A program made the position numbers and the translations under genes. Positions 35,526 through 46,849 of a stretch of 64,000 nucleotides of DNA are shown here, in pieces. How positions within the stretch are numbered: position 1 is the first letter of the stretch; every line of letters starts with the position of its first letter. Below the pieces are notes generated by a model that made no database searches, had not been told where the DNA came from, and saw nothing but the letters and a program-made list of their open reading frames with translations. Source of the DNA: Cichorium intybus (lineage: Eukaryota; Streptophyta; Magnoliopsida; Asterales; Asteraceae); contig CM042009.1 in NCBI GenBank assembly GCA_023525715.1, positions 122,702,819 to 122,766,818 on the forward strand, read 5' to 3'.

Positions 35526-37000
35526 TCAGAATGTCTGTTTTCTGTTCTGTTCCAGCCTTCCAGGTACATGCTCGACATTCACCTGTTCATCTTCAATTCG
35601 CTCTCGAATGTAATGATATCTTGTGTGAATGTATTTGCTTCTTCCGTGGAAAACAGGATTTTTAGTGAGTGAAATGGCTGGTTTGTTGTCTACTCGAATA
35701 GTCACCGTTTCTTGATCTTTATTGGTGATTTCACTGAGCAACTCTTGAAGCCATATCGATTGACATGCCGTTGCTGTAGCTGCCATAAATTCTACTTCAC
35801 AAGATGATAGTGCAACAGTATCCTGCTTTTGTGAGCACCAAGTTATTGGCGACAACCCATAATAGAACACGTGTCGAGTTGTACTTCTGCCATCATCCGG
35901 ATCAATATTATGGCTGCTATCGCTATAGCCAATGAGTCGCTTCTCTCCTGTCTTCTCATATCGGATACCGTAACCCGTGGTTCCTCGAAGATACCTTAAG
36001 AGGTGATTCACAGCTACTCCATGTGACTCTCGAGGGCTCTGCATGTAACGGCTTATAACTCCAACCGCGTATGCCATGTCTGGTCTAGTTTGTAGTAGGT
36101 AACGAAGACATCCCACAATTCTTCGATATCGAGTTGCTTCGATCTCCGGTTCCTCTTCGGCTTTGGTTATCTTCGTACCAAGTTCCATTGGAAGATGAGC
36201 TGGGTTACATTCTTGAAGTTCAGCTTCTTTTAGAATACGTTGAGCGTAAGCCTCTTGTTTTATTTCAATCGCATTCGCTTCTTGCTTTACTTCAATATCG
36301 AGATAGTAAGTGAGCTTGCCAAGGTCCGCCATTTCAAAAATTTTGGCCATGTCGATCTTGAGTCTCTTGATCATATTCAAACTCGACCCAGTGACAAATA
36401 AATCATCGACATAGACGGCTAAAATTAGAACGTTTGCTTCATCGGTCTTACGGTACACTGATGGTTCTTTTGCGTACCTATGGAATTTCATCGTCTTCAA
36501 GGTTGCGTCGAGCTTCATATTCCATGCCCGAGGTGATTGTCTCAGGTCGTATAAGGCTTTCGAGAGTCAATAAACTTTACCTTCACTCCCTTTCTTCAAG
36601 TATCCCTTCGATTGCATTACGTAAACGGTCTCCTTTAACTCACCATGTAAAAACGCTGTTTTTACATCTAGTGATGAAGTTCCCATCCGTTCGTGGCTGC
36701 AATTGAGATTAGTAACCGGACTGTTTCAATGCGAGCTACTGGGGCAAACACTTCATCGAAATATATTCCTTGTTTTTGCACATAACCTTTTGCAACTAAT
36801 CGGGCCTTGTATTTGTTGATTGCCCCATCGGTGTTCTTCTTAACTTTGTACACCCATTTCAACCTGATTGGTTTTACTCCCTTTGGTCTTTCAACTATCT
36901 TCCACGTATTGTTTTTGTTTATAGAATCAATCTTTGAATCCATTGCTTTAACCCACTCTGGTTGTACTTTTGCTTCTTCGAACGTCGTCGGTTCTTCGGA
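35526..37000 (-). pseudogene. Copia reverse transcriptase and RNase H (frameshifted)
   Basis: The N-terminal part (37072-36668) has LKWVYKVKKN, KARLVAKGYVQKQGI and DEVFAPVARIETVR. The frame shifts near 36670 and again near 36570. The larger part (36518-35526) keeps the catalytic YVDDLFVTG, then RYRRIVGCLRYL and RPDMAYAVG. RNase H follows with GYSDSSHNIDPDD, SSCEVEFMA and RVDNKPAI. The last residues are shifted before the expected ADILTK. RT and RNase H core residues look intact. Confidence 0.9.
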
Positions 37001-37031
37001 TGTTGCTAAAAGGAGTTCTTCATAGTCTTGA

Positions 37032-38180
37032 TCATTTAATACGTAATCGTTTCGGAGTCTTCTTGGAAGCATATATTTCCTTTGAGATCGTCGAAGGCCT
37101 GTTGGTTGGGTAATAACTGTTTCTTGCTCGGTTGTTTCTGGTGCTTACTGTTTCTTGCTCGGTTATTTCTGGTGCTTTGCTAGAATCCAGCTCATTTTGG
37201 ATTGTCGCGTCCTCAGAACTTATCACTTCATTTACTTGAGTTTTCCATGTTATTACGAATGAGCCTGGAACATTGCTTTCATCCTCTGTTGTATTGTTCC
37301 ACATCCAACCCTTTGTCTCATCGAAGGTTACATCTCGACTTATCACAATCTTTTGATTTTTCGGGTTAAATAAACGATAAGCTTTCGAGCCTCGCTCTTT
37401 ACCCAAATATACTAGTGTTCTCGATCTTGCGTCTAGCTTCTTTAGATTGACGGGTTCAACTTTTGCATACGCGAGACAAACAAATATGCGTAGGTCCTCA
37501 AGGTTCGGTTTCTTACCCTTGAGTTTTTCATAAGGTGTTTGATTAATGAGCACACGAGTGTATAGACGATTGATAATATATGTTGAGTATTGTACTGCTT
37601 CACCCCACAAACTATTCAGAACATTCATTGCTTTGAGCATGCTTCTCGTCATTTCCATGAGTGTTCGATTTCTACGCTCAACTATGCCGTTTTGTTGAGG
37701 CGTATATGGTGCAGTAAGGTGTCGCTTGATTCCCCTTTCTTTGCCGAATGTATTGAACTCGTGTGAGGTAAACTCCCCTCCTCGATCACTTCTAAAAACT
37801 TTCAAAGGTTTATCAGTTTCCTTCTCCGCCAAAACCGTGAATTTTTTGAAGGGAGAAAAAGCATCACCTTTTTCTTTCAATAAGTACGTCCACATGTATC
37901 GAGAATAGTCATCAATCAAGGTGAAAACATACCGATTTCCTCCCATAGTTGCTGGTGTGATTGGTCCACATAGGTCGCCATGTACAAGTTCAAGTGGGTT
38001 GGATAATTTGAATGAGGTCTTTGTTGAAACAGATTTCTTGTCTGTTTGTCCACCAAGCATGATTCACATATCTGGTTCACATGATCGATCTGTGGTAATC
38101 CTTTAACTAGACCCTTCTTCCCCATCTCCATCTTTGTTCTCATTGAGGTTTGATTCTTGTAGCTTTTGAATCTGATCGGG
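37032..38180 (-). pseudogene. Copia pre-integrase and integrase, core intact
   Basis: Pre-integrase CESCLVDKQTRNLF lies at about 38060-38090. The integrase frame 38060-37032 has catalytic D in VHGDLCGP, D in FRSDRGGEF and E in NGIVERRNRT, followed by the C-terminal LVYLGKERGSKAYR and ISRDVTFDE. A shift at about 38050 separates it from the pre-integrase. The core alone would be catalytically complete. Confidence 0.9.
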
Positions 38181-39063
38181 GCACTTAGAAGCGAAGTGCC
38201 CTGGTTTGTCACAACGAAAGCAAATTATCTTTGATCTATCTTTATCCTTCTTCTCTTTGCTTGAATGATCTTTACCAGACCCATCACTCGATGTTTGTGA
38301 CTTGTATTTATTATTTGATCGGCCTTGACTGTTTCCTTTCGACCCCTTTCCTCGTGTTCGATTGTCATTATTTTTCGGATTGCTTTGATTTTTCTAAAAC
38401 AAAATTTTTGATTGATCAATATCACCGGAATAGTCTTCACTTATACGTTCTTCATAGGCTTTTAGCCGACCCACAACATCTTCAAAACCAGTACTATTGA
38501 GGTCGAGAACTTGCTCAAATGAGGCGACAATATGTATGAACTTAGCACGTGGTAGGGTTTTCAAGAATTTCTTTACTAGTTTTGATTCTTCGATTACATC
38601 TCCCAGTGCTGCCGATTTTTGACGCGATCGCAGACAACTTTCCAGCATACTGATCGATCGTCTTGGTATCTGCCATCTTGAGACGGTCGAACTCAGACAT
38701 GAGGGTTTGAAGTCGAGCCTCCTTCACTCGATCAGCCCCAAAATGTCATGCTCTTATCGCTTCCCAAAGTTTATTTGACGTTTCTTGTTCACGAAGCTGC
38801 ATGATTAAAGTTTCTGGAATGGATTTATATAGCAGACCCATCGCTAAATCATTCTTCTCGATGTTGGTGATGGTTCCCGGATCAATCGCATCCCATGCTT
38901 TGTGGATTCATAGTACAACCTTCATACGCATTGCCCAGACTGTGTAGTTCGTTGACGTAAGCATGAGACATTGGACGAAAGTGGATCCGCCTTCTTTCCC
39001 GCTCGGATGAGGTACATCTCCCATGGCGTATCAATGTTGGTGATGATCTTTTGAAGCTCTGAT
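38170..39063 (-). pseudogene. Copia gag with zinc knuckle, frameshifted
   Basis: The frame 38648-38394 has FLKTLPRAKFIHIVASFEQ, the UBN2-type gag signature. Upstream it is broken by several stops (38700-39060). The zinc knuckle CFRCDKPGHFASKC lies at 38180-38225. Right after it the sequence jumps to the pre-integrase, skipping the protease. Confidence 0.82.
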
Positions 39064-39070
39064 ACCAATT

Positions 39071-39300
39071 CAAGAACTAGAGTCAAAACAAGAAAAACTA
39101 GATTAACCAGAATAACTATCTGATTTATTGAGAAACTAACTCAAAACTCAATTACAATTGTTTTCTATGCATCAACCCTAACTCGGAAATACATATATAT
39201 AGGAGAGATTACCTACGTATTAGATAACTCCTAATATTAGATAACTCCTAAAAGATAGGGAATTCCTATACTAGATAACTCCTACATAGAAATTCCAACA
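39071..39300 (-). repeat. 5' LTR, unexpanded
   Basis: Partner of 35017-35433, read from TGTTGGAATTTCTATG at 39300 down to CTAGTTCTTG at 39071. Confidence 0.9.
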
Positions 39301-42300
39301 ACAAATCCTTCACAACATCATCATCTACAGGAGGCTGTGGTAGTACATTATAAGTCGTCGGTAAAGGTCCTTGTGTACTCAAAGATAAGGGTCCCAATGA
39401 TGCTTCCCCCTTGTCTAGGTCCTAAAACTTTTTTATTGTGCTTGAGAAGGCAATGGGGATTGTACTTGGGAATCATTACAAGCTTGAAAAATACAGAAGT
39501 TGGATATAATATGGTGAATCAAACTTTTAGTGAAGCGGTCTCAAATTTTGTTTTGGCACGTGCCTCTCCTGAAATTATTGTTATGGTTAGATATTTCACT
39601 TATAATATATATCACATTAATAAATAATATTAACATTGTTGTCTACCGTATTGGCCTATATAAGTACTTTGTACACTTCTTTCCAATCCATCCGCTTAAG
39701 CGGCTTCCAACCTTTCATATGTGGTGTCAATCTACATGGAAGATCTCTAGTAAATCCATCTCTACAACAAGGGACATTCTATAAATCCATAAACAACATA
39801 AATAAATTAGTATCGAGTACAAAGAAAAACTAAAAACAAATTTCTAAAACTAACTTACTTAAACGGTGGTGAGGATTCGCCAAGCACAAGACGAATAGAC
39901 GATTTGCGTTTCTTAAAACATTTCCGCATCTTACCATAAGTGCGCGTCAACAAAAAGCTCCCGCATGCGTATCTGTCATACAAAGAATTAAATTAGAATT
40001 TATAAACAACAAATTTGATAAACATATTTACCGTAAATAATTAAAAACCAGACATATTTTACTGCCACAACCAGGCGTGTAAAAAAAACTAATCAACAAA
40101 TGCGAGATTAAAATATAAAAAAAAAATTTTAAAAAGATTTTTTTTAGCTTAAATAGGGGGCCACAACCGGGCATATGTTACGGCCCATTGCGCAGATATT
40201 TTAGCCCAATTTACTGACAACATACAAGTTCTCAATCCATTTTGCTGATACAACCTTTTTTTGCAGTTTTTCATAGACGGTATGTTTATTTCGCGGATTC
40301 CATGACTAACTATTTCGTCATTTATTTAATATTTAGTTATTTATTGGAATGTAATAAATAAGTCCTTATTTTTCTTTCCCTAATTTTATCATTTGTGTCT
40401 AACAACACCACTTTCTCAATAATGCCATACTAACCATTTACTGCTGCCGATATGTAATTTCATGAAAGGATTATGTTAGTTAAATCTAATTTATATGTAT
40501 AGAGTCTGGAAGGAAAACTACGTATTTTCACCTAAATTGTTCAAAATTGGGAAAATCGCCTAATTTGATGAGACATAGATGATTCAAGTACTTTATTTAG
40601 ATATTAATGTGTTGATGTGTATGATATTGTTAACACTTACGGCTATAATTTGGAAGTTCATGTTAATCAATTACTGAATTTAGAATACGTGTTGTGGTTG
40701 GGTCAAGTTCATTGAATAAATGCATATCTTACGTAGATAAAAGATAGTGGCTCTTCTGTGGGCATTTCAAACGGGGTAGGATCATCTCTGTTAGTTCCAG
40801 GTGAACAAAAAAACCGAAAAGTATGTTGTAGAAGACACCGTAAATACTACCAAACAAGAAGGTACACAGAAGAAACACGAAACACATGCAAGACATAAAT
40901 GGCTACATATTTGCACCGAGAATCACCAGCCTTACATAAATTTAATCTTTCAATTTGTCCAAGCTAAAAAGAGGCGTGTTTTTCACGGGTTACTTCTTAA
41001 TAAGTTACCAATAAAATCAGTAATGAAGTCGCCTAAGAGATGGGATTCTTCTTGATAATTTACTAATGAAGTCATCCAAGAGATACTTGATGGTATTTCT
41101 CTTTAAACATCGTCTCCTTTGACCATGTTTCGTGAAGAGAAATCCCTAGAGATTGGTAAGTTCACATGGGATTTCTCTTATTAAATTGTTGCTTGATATA
41201 TAGATAAATGCACTTCAATAGTCCCACCTTTCTGCAAAGTCCACATATTTCCTTGCCAACCACTCATCACAAATAGCCAACATACTCGATCTATAGGTTC
41301 ACTAAACCACTCATGATAATTTATCTTTTACTTGAGTGAGAATCCTTTCTCAGCCATAGAATGAGATTGAGAAGAATATGAATACATAGAAAATTACAAA
41401 TTAATTACCAAAGGGCATGTGGGCCAATGGCTTCCGGTGTATTCAAATGGTGTCTGCAACCAATAAGTTGAGCGTTCAAGTTTCATGGTAGACAAATAAG
41501 TAGAATTAGAAATATGCTTAGGGGTGTGCGAGTTAATTTAAATGAATTATTGTTAAGAAACGACTATCATGCATTGCATAATGGGGTGGGGACAACACTG
41601 CGACATGTAGAGGGGATACTGAGAAGGGGTTGGAAGGTGGTGAGTGTTGTTAGTGACGATGGTGATCCAGTGGGGCTGGCTGGCTACAGGCAGCGCCTAT
41701 CTCTAAATTTTCCTTTTGTTTTTTATTTCAAAATTTCTGTAGGAATAATATTATGATGCTAACCTGGATTGCATATATAGGGTCATGGGTATGATAACAG
41801 ATTTTTCGGAATTATAAAAATTGTCATATCTTAATTGGAGAGTAATTCCAATCTTTAGTTTATTCATAGAATAATCTGGTGTTAAATCTAATGTATACCA
41901 ATCAAACAAAACCCAAAATAGATCTAACATACATGCATAAACCTAGAGGAGATCCAGCAGGCATGCATTATCCTTGTATATATAGCACCAAAATTTTGCT
42001 TCTCTAGTGAAATCCAGGATTTTAGAGCTTTTGGATTGCAGGTATATATGTGTTGAAGGGACTATTCTTAGTTTGTCTATCTACTTCATCATTTATAGCC
42101 ACTCGTGCAAATAACCTGTTAGAAGCATTGCAGCATAAAGTATATATGGCTGTATTTTCCTGTTAAGTACTAACTCTACAAATAATCTTCTTTAAGAATT
42201 GTACTAGAAAAATAGTCCATTATAATATATACAACATTGTCTACATTTTCGTCGTGTTTACATGCTACAAAAGTAGCAACATTTGGATAAATAATACATC

Positions 42301-42473
42301 ACGAGAAAAAGGCCACCCATGGTGTTAGTAGCAATTTTATTGATATGGGGAATTAAAAATCCCTGCCAAATTACAATACTATACCTCTAGCCCTAAATAA
42401 GAACAGTAATAGGTCTGTTCAAGATAAGATACATACTCAAAAATTAAGTCAAAAAGAAAAATTAGATGAGAGA
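39301..42473. other. Gene-free spacer with two unassigned coding-like segments
   Basis: On the minus strand, 39972-39859 reads YACGSFLLTRTYGKMRKCFK onward between a CAG acceptor and a GTAAGT donor. 39778-39660 reads CCRDGFTRDLPCRLTPHMKG onward after a TAG acceptor. Both look exon-like, but their phases do not join and I do not recognise the family; they may be decayed exons. The rest (40000-42470) is AT-rich with nothing assignable, and should include the 3' end of the receptor gene. Confidence 0.35.
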
Positions 42474-45110
42474 CTATGTATGTTCAACCCTTTGCGAATT
42501 TGCAATGAACACAACCACCTTCACATAAACCCAGTCGCTGAAGTCATCATAAAAGTGAAAAAAAGCACGTCTCCCATGACGATTGAGAAGCAAAACGCCA
42601 CATGCTATCCAAAATCCAGTAACAAAACCGGTGCCCCCACCAATATAAAACCATCCACATACGTCATCTATGTCTTCCTCATCACTCTGCCTTTTATCAA
42701 GAACCAATGGTGCTTCTAATTCTTCATCTCCTGGACATTTTTTGTTAAGAGGAGGTCCACATAGTTGGGTGTTTCCATCGTATCTTGAAGGATCAAAGGA
42801 CTGGAGTTGAGTGCTTGTTGGGATTCTCCCTGACAAGTTATTAAATGACACGTCCAGGTCATTCAAAAAATTCATTTCAGACATGCTTGATGGCATCCTT
42901 CCTGATAAATTGTTTCTCGATAAACCCAAAGATAGAAGTTTTTGCATCTGGCCAATTTTCTGTGGAATCTCTCCAAACAGAGCGTTCTTTGATAAGTTGA
43001 GGGCAACCAGTTCATGAAGATTGGTGAGTTCATCTGGAATTTTTCCTGTTAAGTTGTTGCTTGACAGGTCAATCATCTTTAACCATCTGAGATTGCTAGA
43101 AAATTCACGTTCATCTCCTTGCCACTCGATCATTGCATGGTCAATATACTGATCATTCATCAAATCAAAAGTACCACCTCCTGAAGAGTACCATTTAACG
43201 AAATAGACATGTACATTTTGTGTTGGTAGCAATCCTTCTTGAACCATGCTCGTAAGATTATCCAAACATATGGGGATAGCTCCTTGGAGATGGTTCATTG
43301 ACAAGTCTAGAATTTGAAGATTTGATAATTTACATAACTGCAAAGGGATGGTTCCGAAAAACCTATTTGATCTTAAGATAAGTGCGTATAACCTCTGTAA
43401 GTTGTCCCCAATCCAGACAGGCACATTACCAGAGAACTTGTTGGCCCCCAAAATTAATAAGTTCAAACTCGTGCAATTCTTTAAGGACAGAGGCAATTCT
43501 CCAGAGAATTTGTTATTGTACAAATACAACACCTCTAGTTCTATCAGATATCCAATAGAGGGAGGAAGCCTTCCAGATAGATCATTGTGTCCTAAATTAA
43601 GAACTTTAAGTTCTTTGAAATGCCATAAACAGTCTGGAAGTGGTCCGCTTAGAAAGTTATAGGAGAGGTCAAGAAATTGTAAAATCCCATGGACAATTTG
43701 GCATAAAAAAGAAATTCCTCCAGAGAATTTGTTTCTGGAAAGATTTAACGATGCCACAGTGGAAGAGACATTTGTTATTGGACCAGAAAAGCTGTTGGAA
43801 CTCAAATCTATCACTGAACTGTCGTCAAAATTTGATGATAAATCTGGTACTTTCCCGCTGATGTTGTTGAAAGAGAGATTCATATATGTTAATTGAGAAG
43901 GCCACATGTCCCAAAATTCGAGAGGACTGCTTTCTGAAATTCCACTATTGGCAATATTAAGACGATCCAAATTTTTGAGTGTTTGGATCTTATTGGATAA
44001 TGGGCCTGTAAATTGGTAATGAGAAGCATGCAACCGTTGTAATGCAAGTGATGTGCATCCAGTCAAGTTGTTGACAAAATCAGGAAAATTGACTGCAGCA
44101 GAGTTGTTATTCAGATTTAAATAACTCAAACTACAAAGGTTACCAAGGTATTTTGGTATCCCATCTAACATGTTGCTGGAGAGATCAAGAAAGGAAAGGC
44201 TGTTACTGGTTAATGGGAGCAACCAACGATACATGGATGAGTTGAGATTGTTGTTTGCAAGATAAAGGAGTTCAATAGATGAAGAAGTGTTGATAAATGA
44301 AGAATATGGATACATGACCTGTGACAGCTCACATCCAGATAAACGTAAAAATGACAGTTTCCTGAGACTAAGAATAACATCTACCCAGTGATTTTTTTTG
44401 GCTAAGGAAATCCCATACATATCAAGAGACTCCAAATGAGAGAGATGAGACAACCACTTTATGTTTTCAATGCTACAACCACCTCCAAGATAAAGATCTT
44501 GCAAGTTTGTGAGGTTTCCCAACTCTGGAGGAATGGTTCCATAAAAAGAGTTAAAGGAAAGATCAAGGTACCTTAATTCGGTCAAGGAACCAATGGATCT
44601 GGGAATGATTCCATTGAGATTATTGATGCCGAGGTCGAGGTGCCTTAATTTGGTCAAGGAAACAACTGACCTAGGAATGGTTCCATTAAAACCATTAAAA
44701 TGAAGGTCAAGGTACCTTAATCGAGTCATGGTACCAATGAATGTGGGAATGGTTCCTTGAAAAGAATTGAGGGAAAGATCAAGAGTATCTAAGTAGCTCA
44801 AATCAAGCAATGAATGACTAATCTCGCCTCCAAGACCAGAATCGATGAGTTTAAGCTTTGTAACATGAGCTGTTTGGTTGTTGCAGGTGACTCCAAACCA
44901 TTTACAACAGTCATGTTTGTCAACAGTCCAAGTAGAGAGATAACCATGCTGGTCTTGAATGCGAGATTTAAAATGAAGGAGAGCATGTCTCTCCCTATCC
45001 AAGCACTTATTACCACCTCCATCTCCTCCCGGTGCTACCAATTGGTTGGCAGTTGTACTGTCAAGGTTTAGTAAGAGAAGTGAGAATATTATTAAAACAC
45101 AAGGATTCAT
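42474..45110 (-). CDS. LRR receptor-like protein (RLP), 878 aa, single exon
   Basis: A cell-surface immune or developmental receptor without a kinase, resembling the EIX/Cf class. Parts in order: signal peptide (about 1-21), N-terminal cap with LDRERHALLHFK and the paired cysteines DCC...C (about 36-76), then some 25-28 extracellular LRRs of the L..L.LS.N...G.IP type. A non-LRR island (about 635-680, with DQYIDHAMIEWQGDE) sits before the last four repeats. Next come a C-terminal cap with CGPPL..KCPG, an acidic juxtamembrane stretch (about 790-818), one membrane helix (about 820-842, WFYIGGGTGFVTGFW) and a short basic tail. Such proteins signal through SOBIR1/BAK1; that is family knowledge. 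The frame is complete, starts at the first ATG and shows no damage. Ligand unknown. Confidence 0.95.
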   Translation of the reverse strand: MNPCVLIIFSLLLLNLDSTTANQLVAPGGDGGGNKCLDRERHALLHFKSRIQDQHGYLSTWTVDKHDCCKWFGVTCNNQTAHVTKLKLIDSGLGGEISHSLLDLSYLDTLDLSLNSFQGTIPTFIGTMTRLRYLDLHFNGFNGTIPRSVVSLTKLRHLDLGINNLNGIIPRSIGSLTELRYLDLSFNSFYGTIPPELGNLTNLQDLYLGGGCSIENIKWLSHLSHLESLDMYGISLAKKNHWVDVILSLRKLSFLRLSGCELSQVMYPYSSFINTSSSIELLYLANNNLNSSMYRWLLPLTSNSLSFLDLSSNMLDGIPKYLGNLCSLSYLNLNNNSAAVNFPDFVNNLTGCTSLALQRLHASHYQFTGPLSNKIQTLKNLDRLNIANSGISESSPLEFWDMWPSQLTYMNLSFNNISGKVPDLSSNFDDSSVIDLSSNSFSGPITNVSSTVASLNLSRNKFSGGISFLCQIVHGILQFLDLSYNFLSGPLPDCLWHFKELKVLNLGHNDLSGRLPPSIGYLIELEVLYLYNNKFSGELPLSLKNCTSLNLLILGANKFSGNVPVWIGDNLQRLYALILRSNRFFGTIPLQLCKLSNLQILDLSMNHLQGAIPICLDNLTSMVQEGLLPTQNVHVYFVKWYSSGGGTFDLMNDQYIDHAMIEWQGDEREFSSNLRWLKMIDLSSNNLTGKIPDELTNLHELVALNLSKNALFGEIPQKIGQMQKLLSLGLSRNNLSGRMPSSMSEMNFLNDLDVSFNNLSGRIPTSTQLQSFDPSRYDGNTQLCGPPLNKKCPGDEELEAPLVLDKRQSDEEDIDDVCGWFYIGGGTGFVTGFWIACGVLLLNRHGRRAFFHFYDDFSDWVYVKVVVFIANSQRVEHT

Positions 45111-45174
45111 ATTGAAAAAGCAAAGATTTGCTGATGTTTTTTTATTGATGCATATATGAACCGTCTCGTGACGG

Positions 45175-45183
45175 TTTATAAAG
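45175..45183 (-). promoter_or_regulatory. TATA box of the receptor-like protein gene
   Basis: The minus strand reads CTTTATAAA, 65-73 bases before the ATG. Just downstream is the inverted repeat ACCGTCTCGTGACGGT (plus, 45160-45175), which could be an operator or a hairpin in the 5' leader. Confidence 0.55.
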
Positions 45184-46849
45184 CCTTGAATATGAATATG
45201 AAGGATTCAAGTGATTGCCTCAAATTGGGGGCCCATCTGAGTGGGGCATAGAATACTTCACTTCCATGTAATTTGAACCAAGCTATAAGTCAATCTAATG
45301 ATGAAGAATTGAAATTGATTACCCCAAAATGAGACATTCAAAGACACACTATACACGTGATATGTATTATTTGGGTCTATTTAATCACAATGTCATGAAC
45401 TTTTCTCACCCAAAAGAATTTAATTGTGAACTTGCTTGCTTTTACATTGTTGTTAAAAAAAATAATTTTTTGATTAAAAGCGCTACACCAGTTACGACTT
45501 CAAAAAATAATCAAAAAGGATAAGAAATTTACTCCTAAAGTAATGTATGGATAAATGATGTTTTTCTCGAAAAGTGCTAAATGTACAAAAAAAAAACATT
45601 TCTTTTTTGACCGGATGAATGTTGGATGAGAGTAAATGACCATTTTATCCTTCTATTTAAAAGCGATGTTGAATAACAAATTATTGTTTATTTGATAATT
45701 GTTATAAAAGGAAACTACAATTCACTATTATAATTAAGACTAAATATATGTTGGTCAACAACTACCAAATGTATATAGTCTTTGAATGGTATTATCTTTG
45801 AAAAAGGTTCACCGGGCTCCAAATAATGTACAAAGGAAACTCAAAGGAAATATCATCTTCTCAGGACCTTTATCGAACCATTTCCATATGCAACAAAATT
45901 AAACAACTTTTTATATTCACAAGCATTGAAATAAATTGAACAGAAATTTATGCATCTCATATTCCCCTCCATTATTAAACAACTTTTATTTATACCCTGT
46001 TAACACTGTTCATTCTATCGTAAACAAAGCATGATGATTAGAGAAGTTTTAACAGAAACATAAACCCACCATTCAACACAAAAACATCTAATTGATGATA
46101 CCAATTAAAAATTTTCTAACAGAAACATAAACTCGTCATTTTACAGAAAATGATCAAAATCAAACAACAAAAATCAAAATATCCTTCAACAGGAAATAGA
46201 AAACAGATCAAGATAACAGAGATCGAGAGAACACACACAGATGCGATGAGTACCTGTGATGGTCTGAAAACTTAGGTTCGGAATGCTTGAGTGAATACCT
46301 TGATGGTAAGATGGTTGACTCCCAAACAAGGACTGCTGGTTGGGGAATATTATCAAACGGTTTGTAGGCATCCTAGGATTGGCATTCTTGTATAATCATT
46401 CTAGGACCTAGATGTTATCCAATTGTTGTAATAACGCCAACTATCATCAAAAACTTTTCCATAAAGTTATAAACCCAAAAATCACGAATATAAATCAACA
46501 AAACGTAAATCATATCAAGTAAAAATATGAAATGCTTATAAAGTATCGGTCACTTGAGGTAATTTCCATCCTACCATACGAGCAACAGAAGCTGCCAACG
46601 ACTCTGGCTTTGACATTGCCTGAGCTCTTTTGATTGTCTAAACACACTCCTCGTTATCTACGCATTGCGTCTTTCTTTTTGCCGCCATCAAATTGTTAAT
46701 GAAACGCGATGCAGCATCGGAAGGCTGTAGACGCTTGGGGTGGCAGAAGGCTATAGGGGTGGCGATGGCGATGCCGATGGCGCCTAGCTTTTCCCCTTAC
46801 TATGCAACTACGTAACAGTGTACCACATAATATAAATCTATTTTTACAA
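45184..46849. other. Gene-free spacer upstream of the receptor gene
   Basis: Presumed promoter region, then AT-rich DNA. On the minus strand, about 46690-46540 reads MAAKRKTQCVDNEECV, a stop, then MSKPESLAASVARMVGWKLP, which looks like a decayed coding segment. Another frame, 46371-46250 minus, could be an exon ending at a GTACTC donor. I recognise neither. Confidence 0.35.

Noticed and set aside
42480..45071. Plus-strand frames across the receptor-like gene (42480-42719, 43348-43662, 44814-45071)
   Set aside because: They are antisense shadows of a repetitive LRR coding sequence with no recognisable domain.
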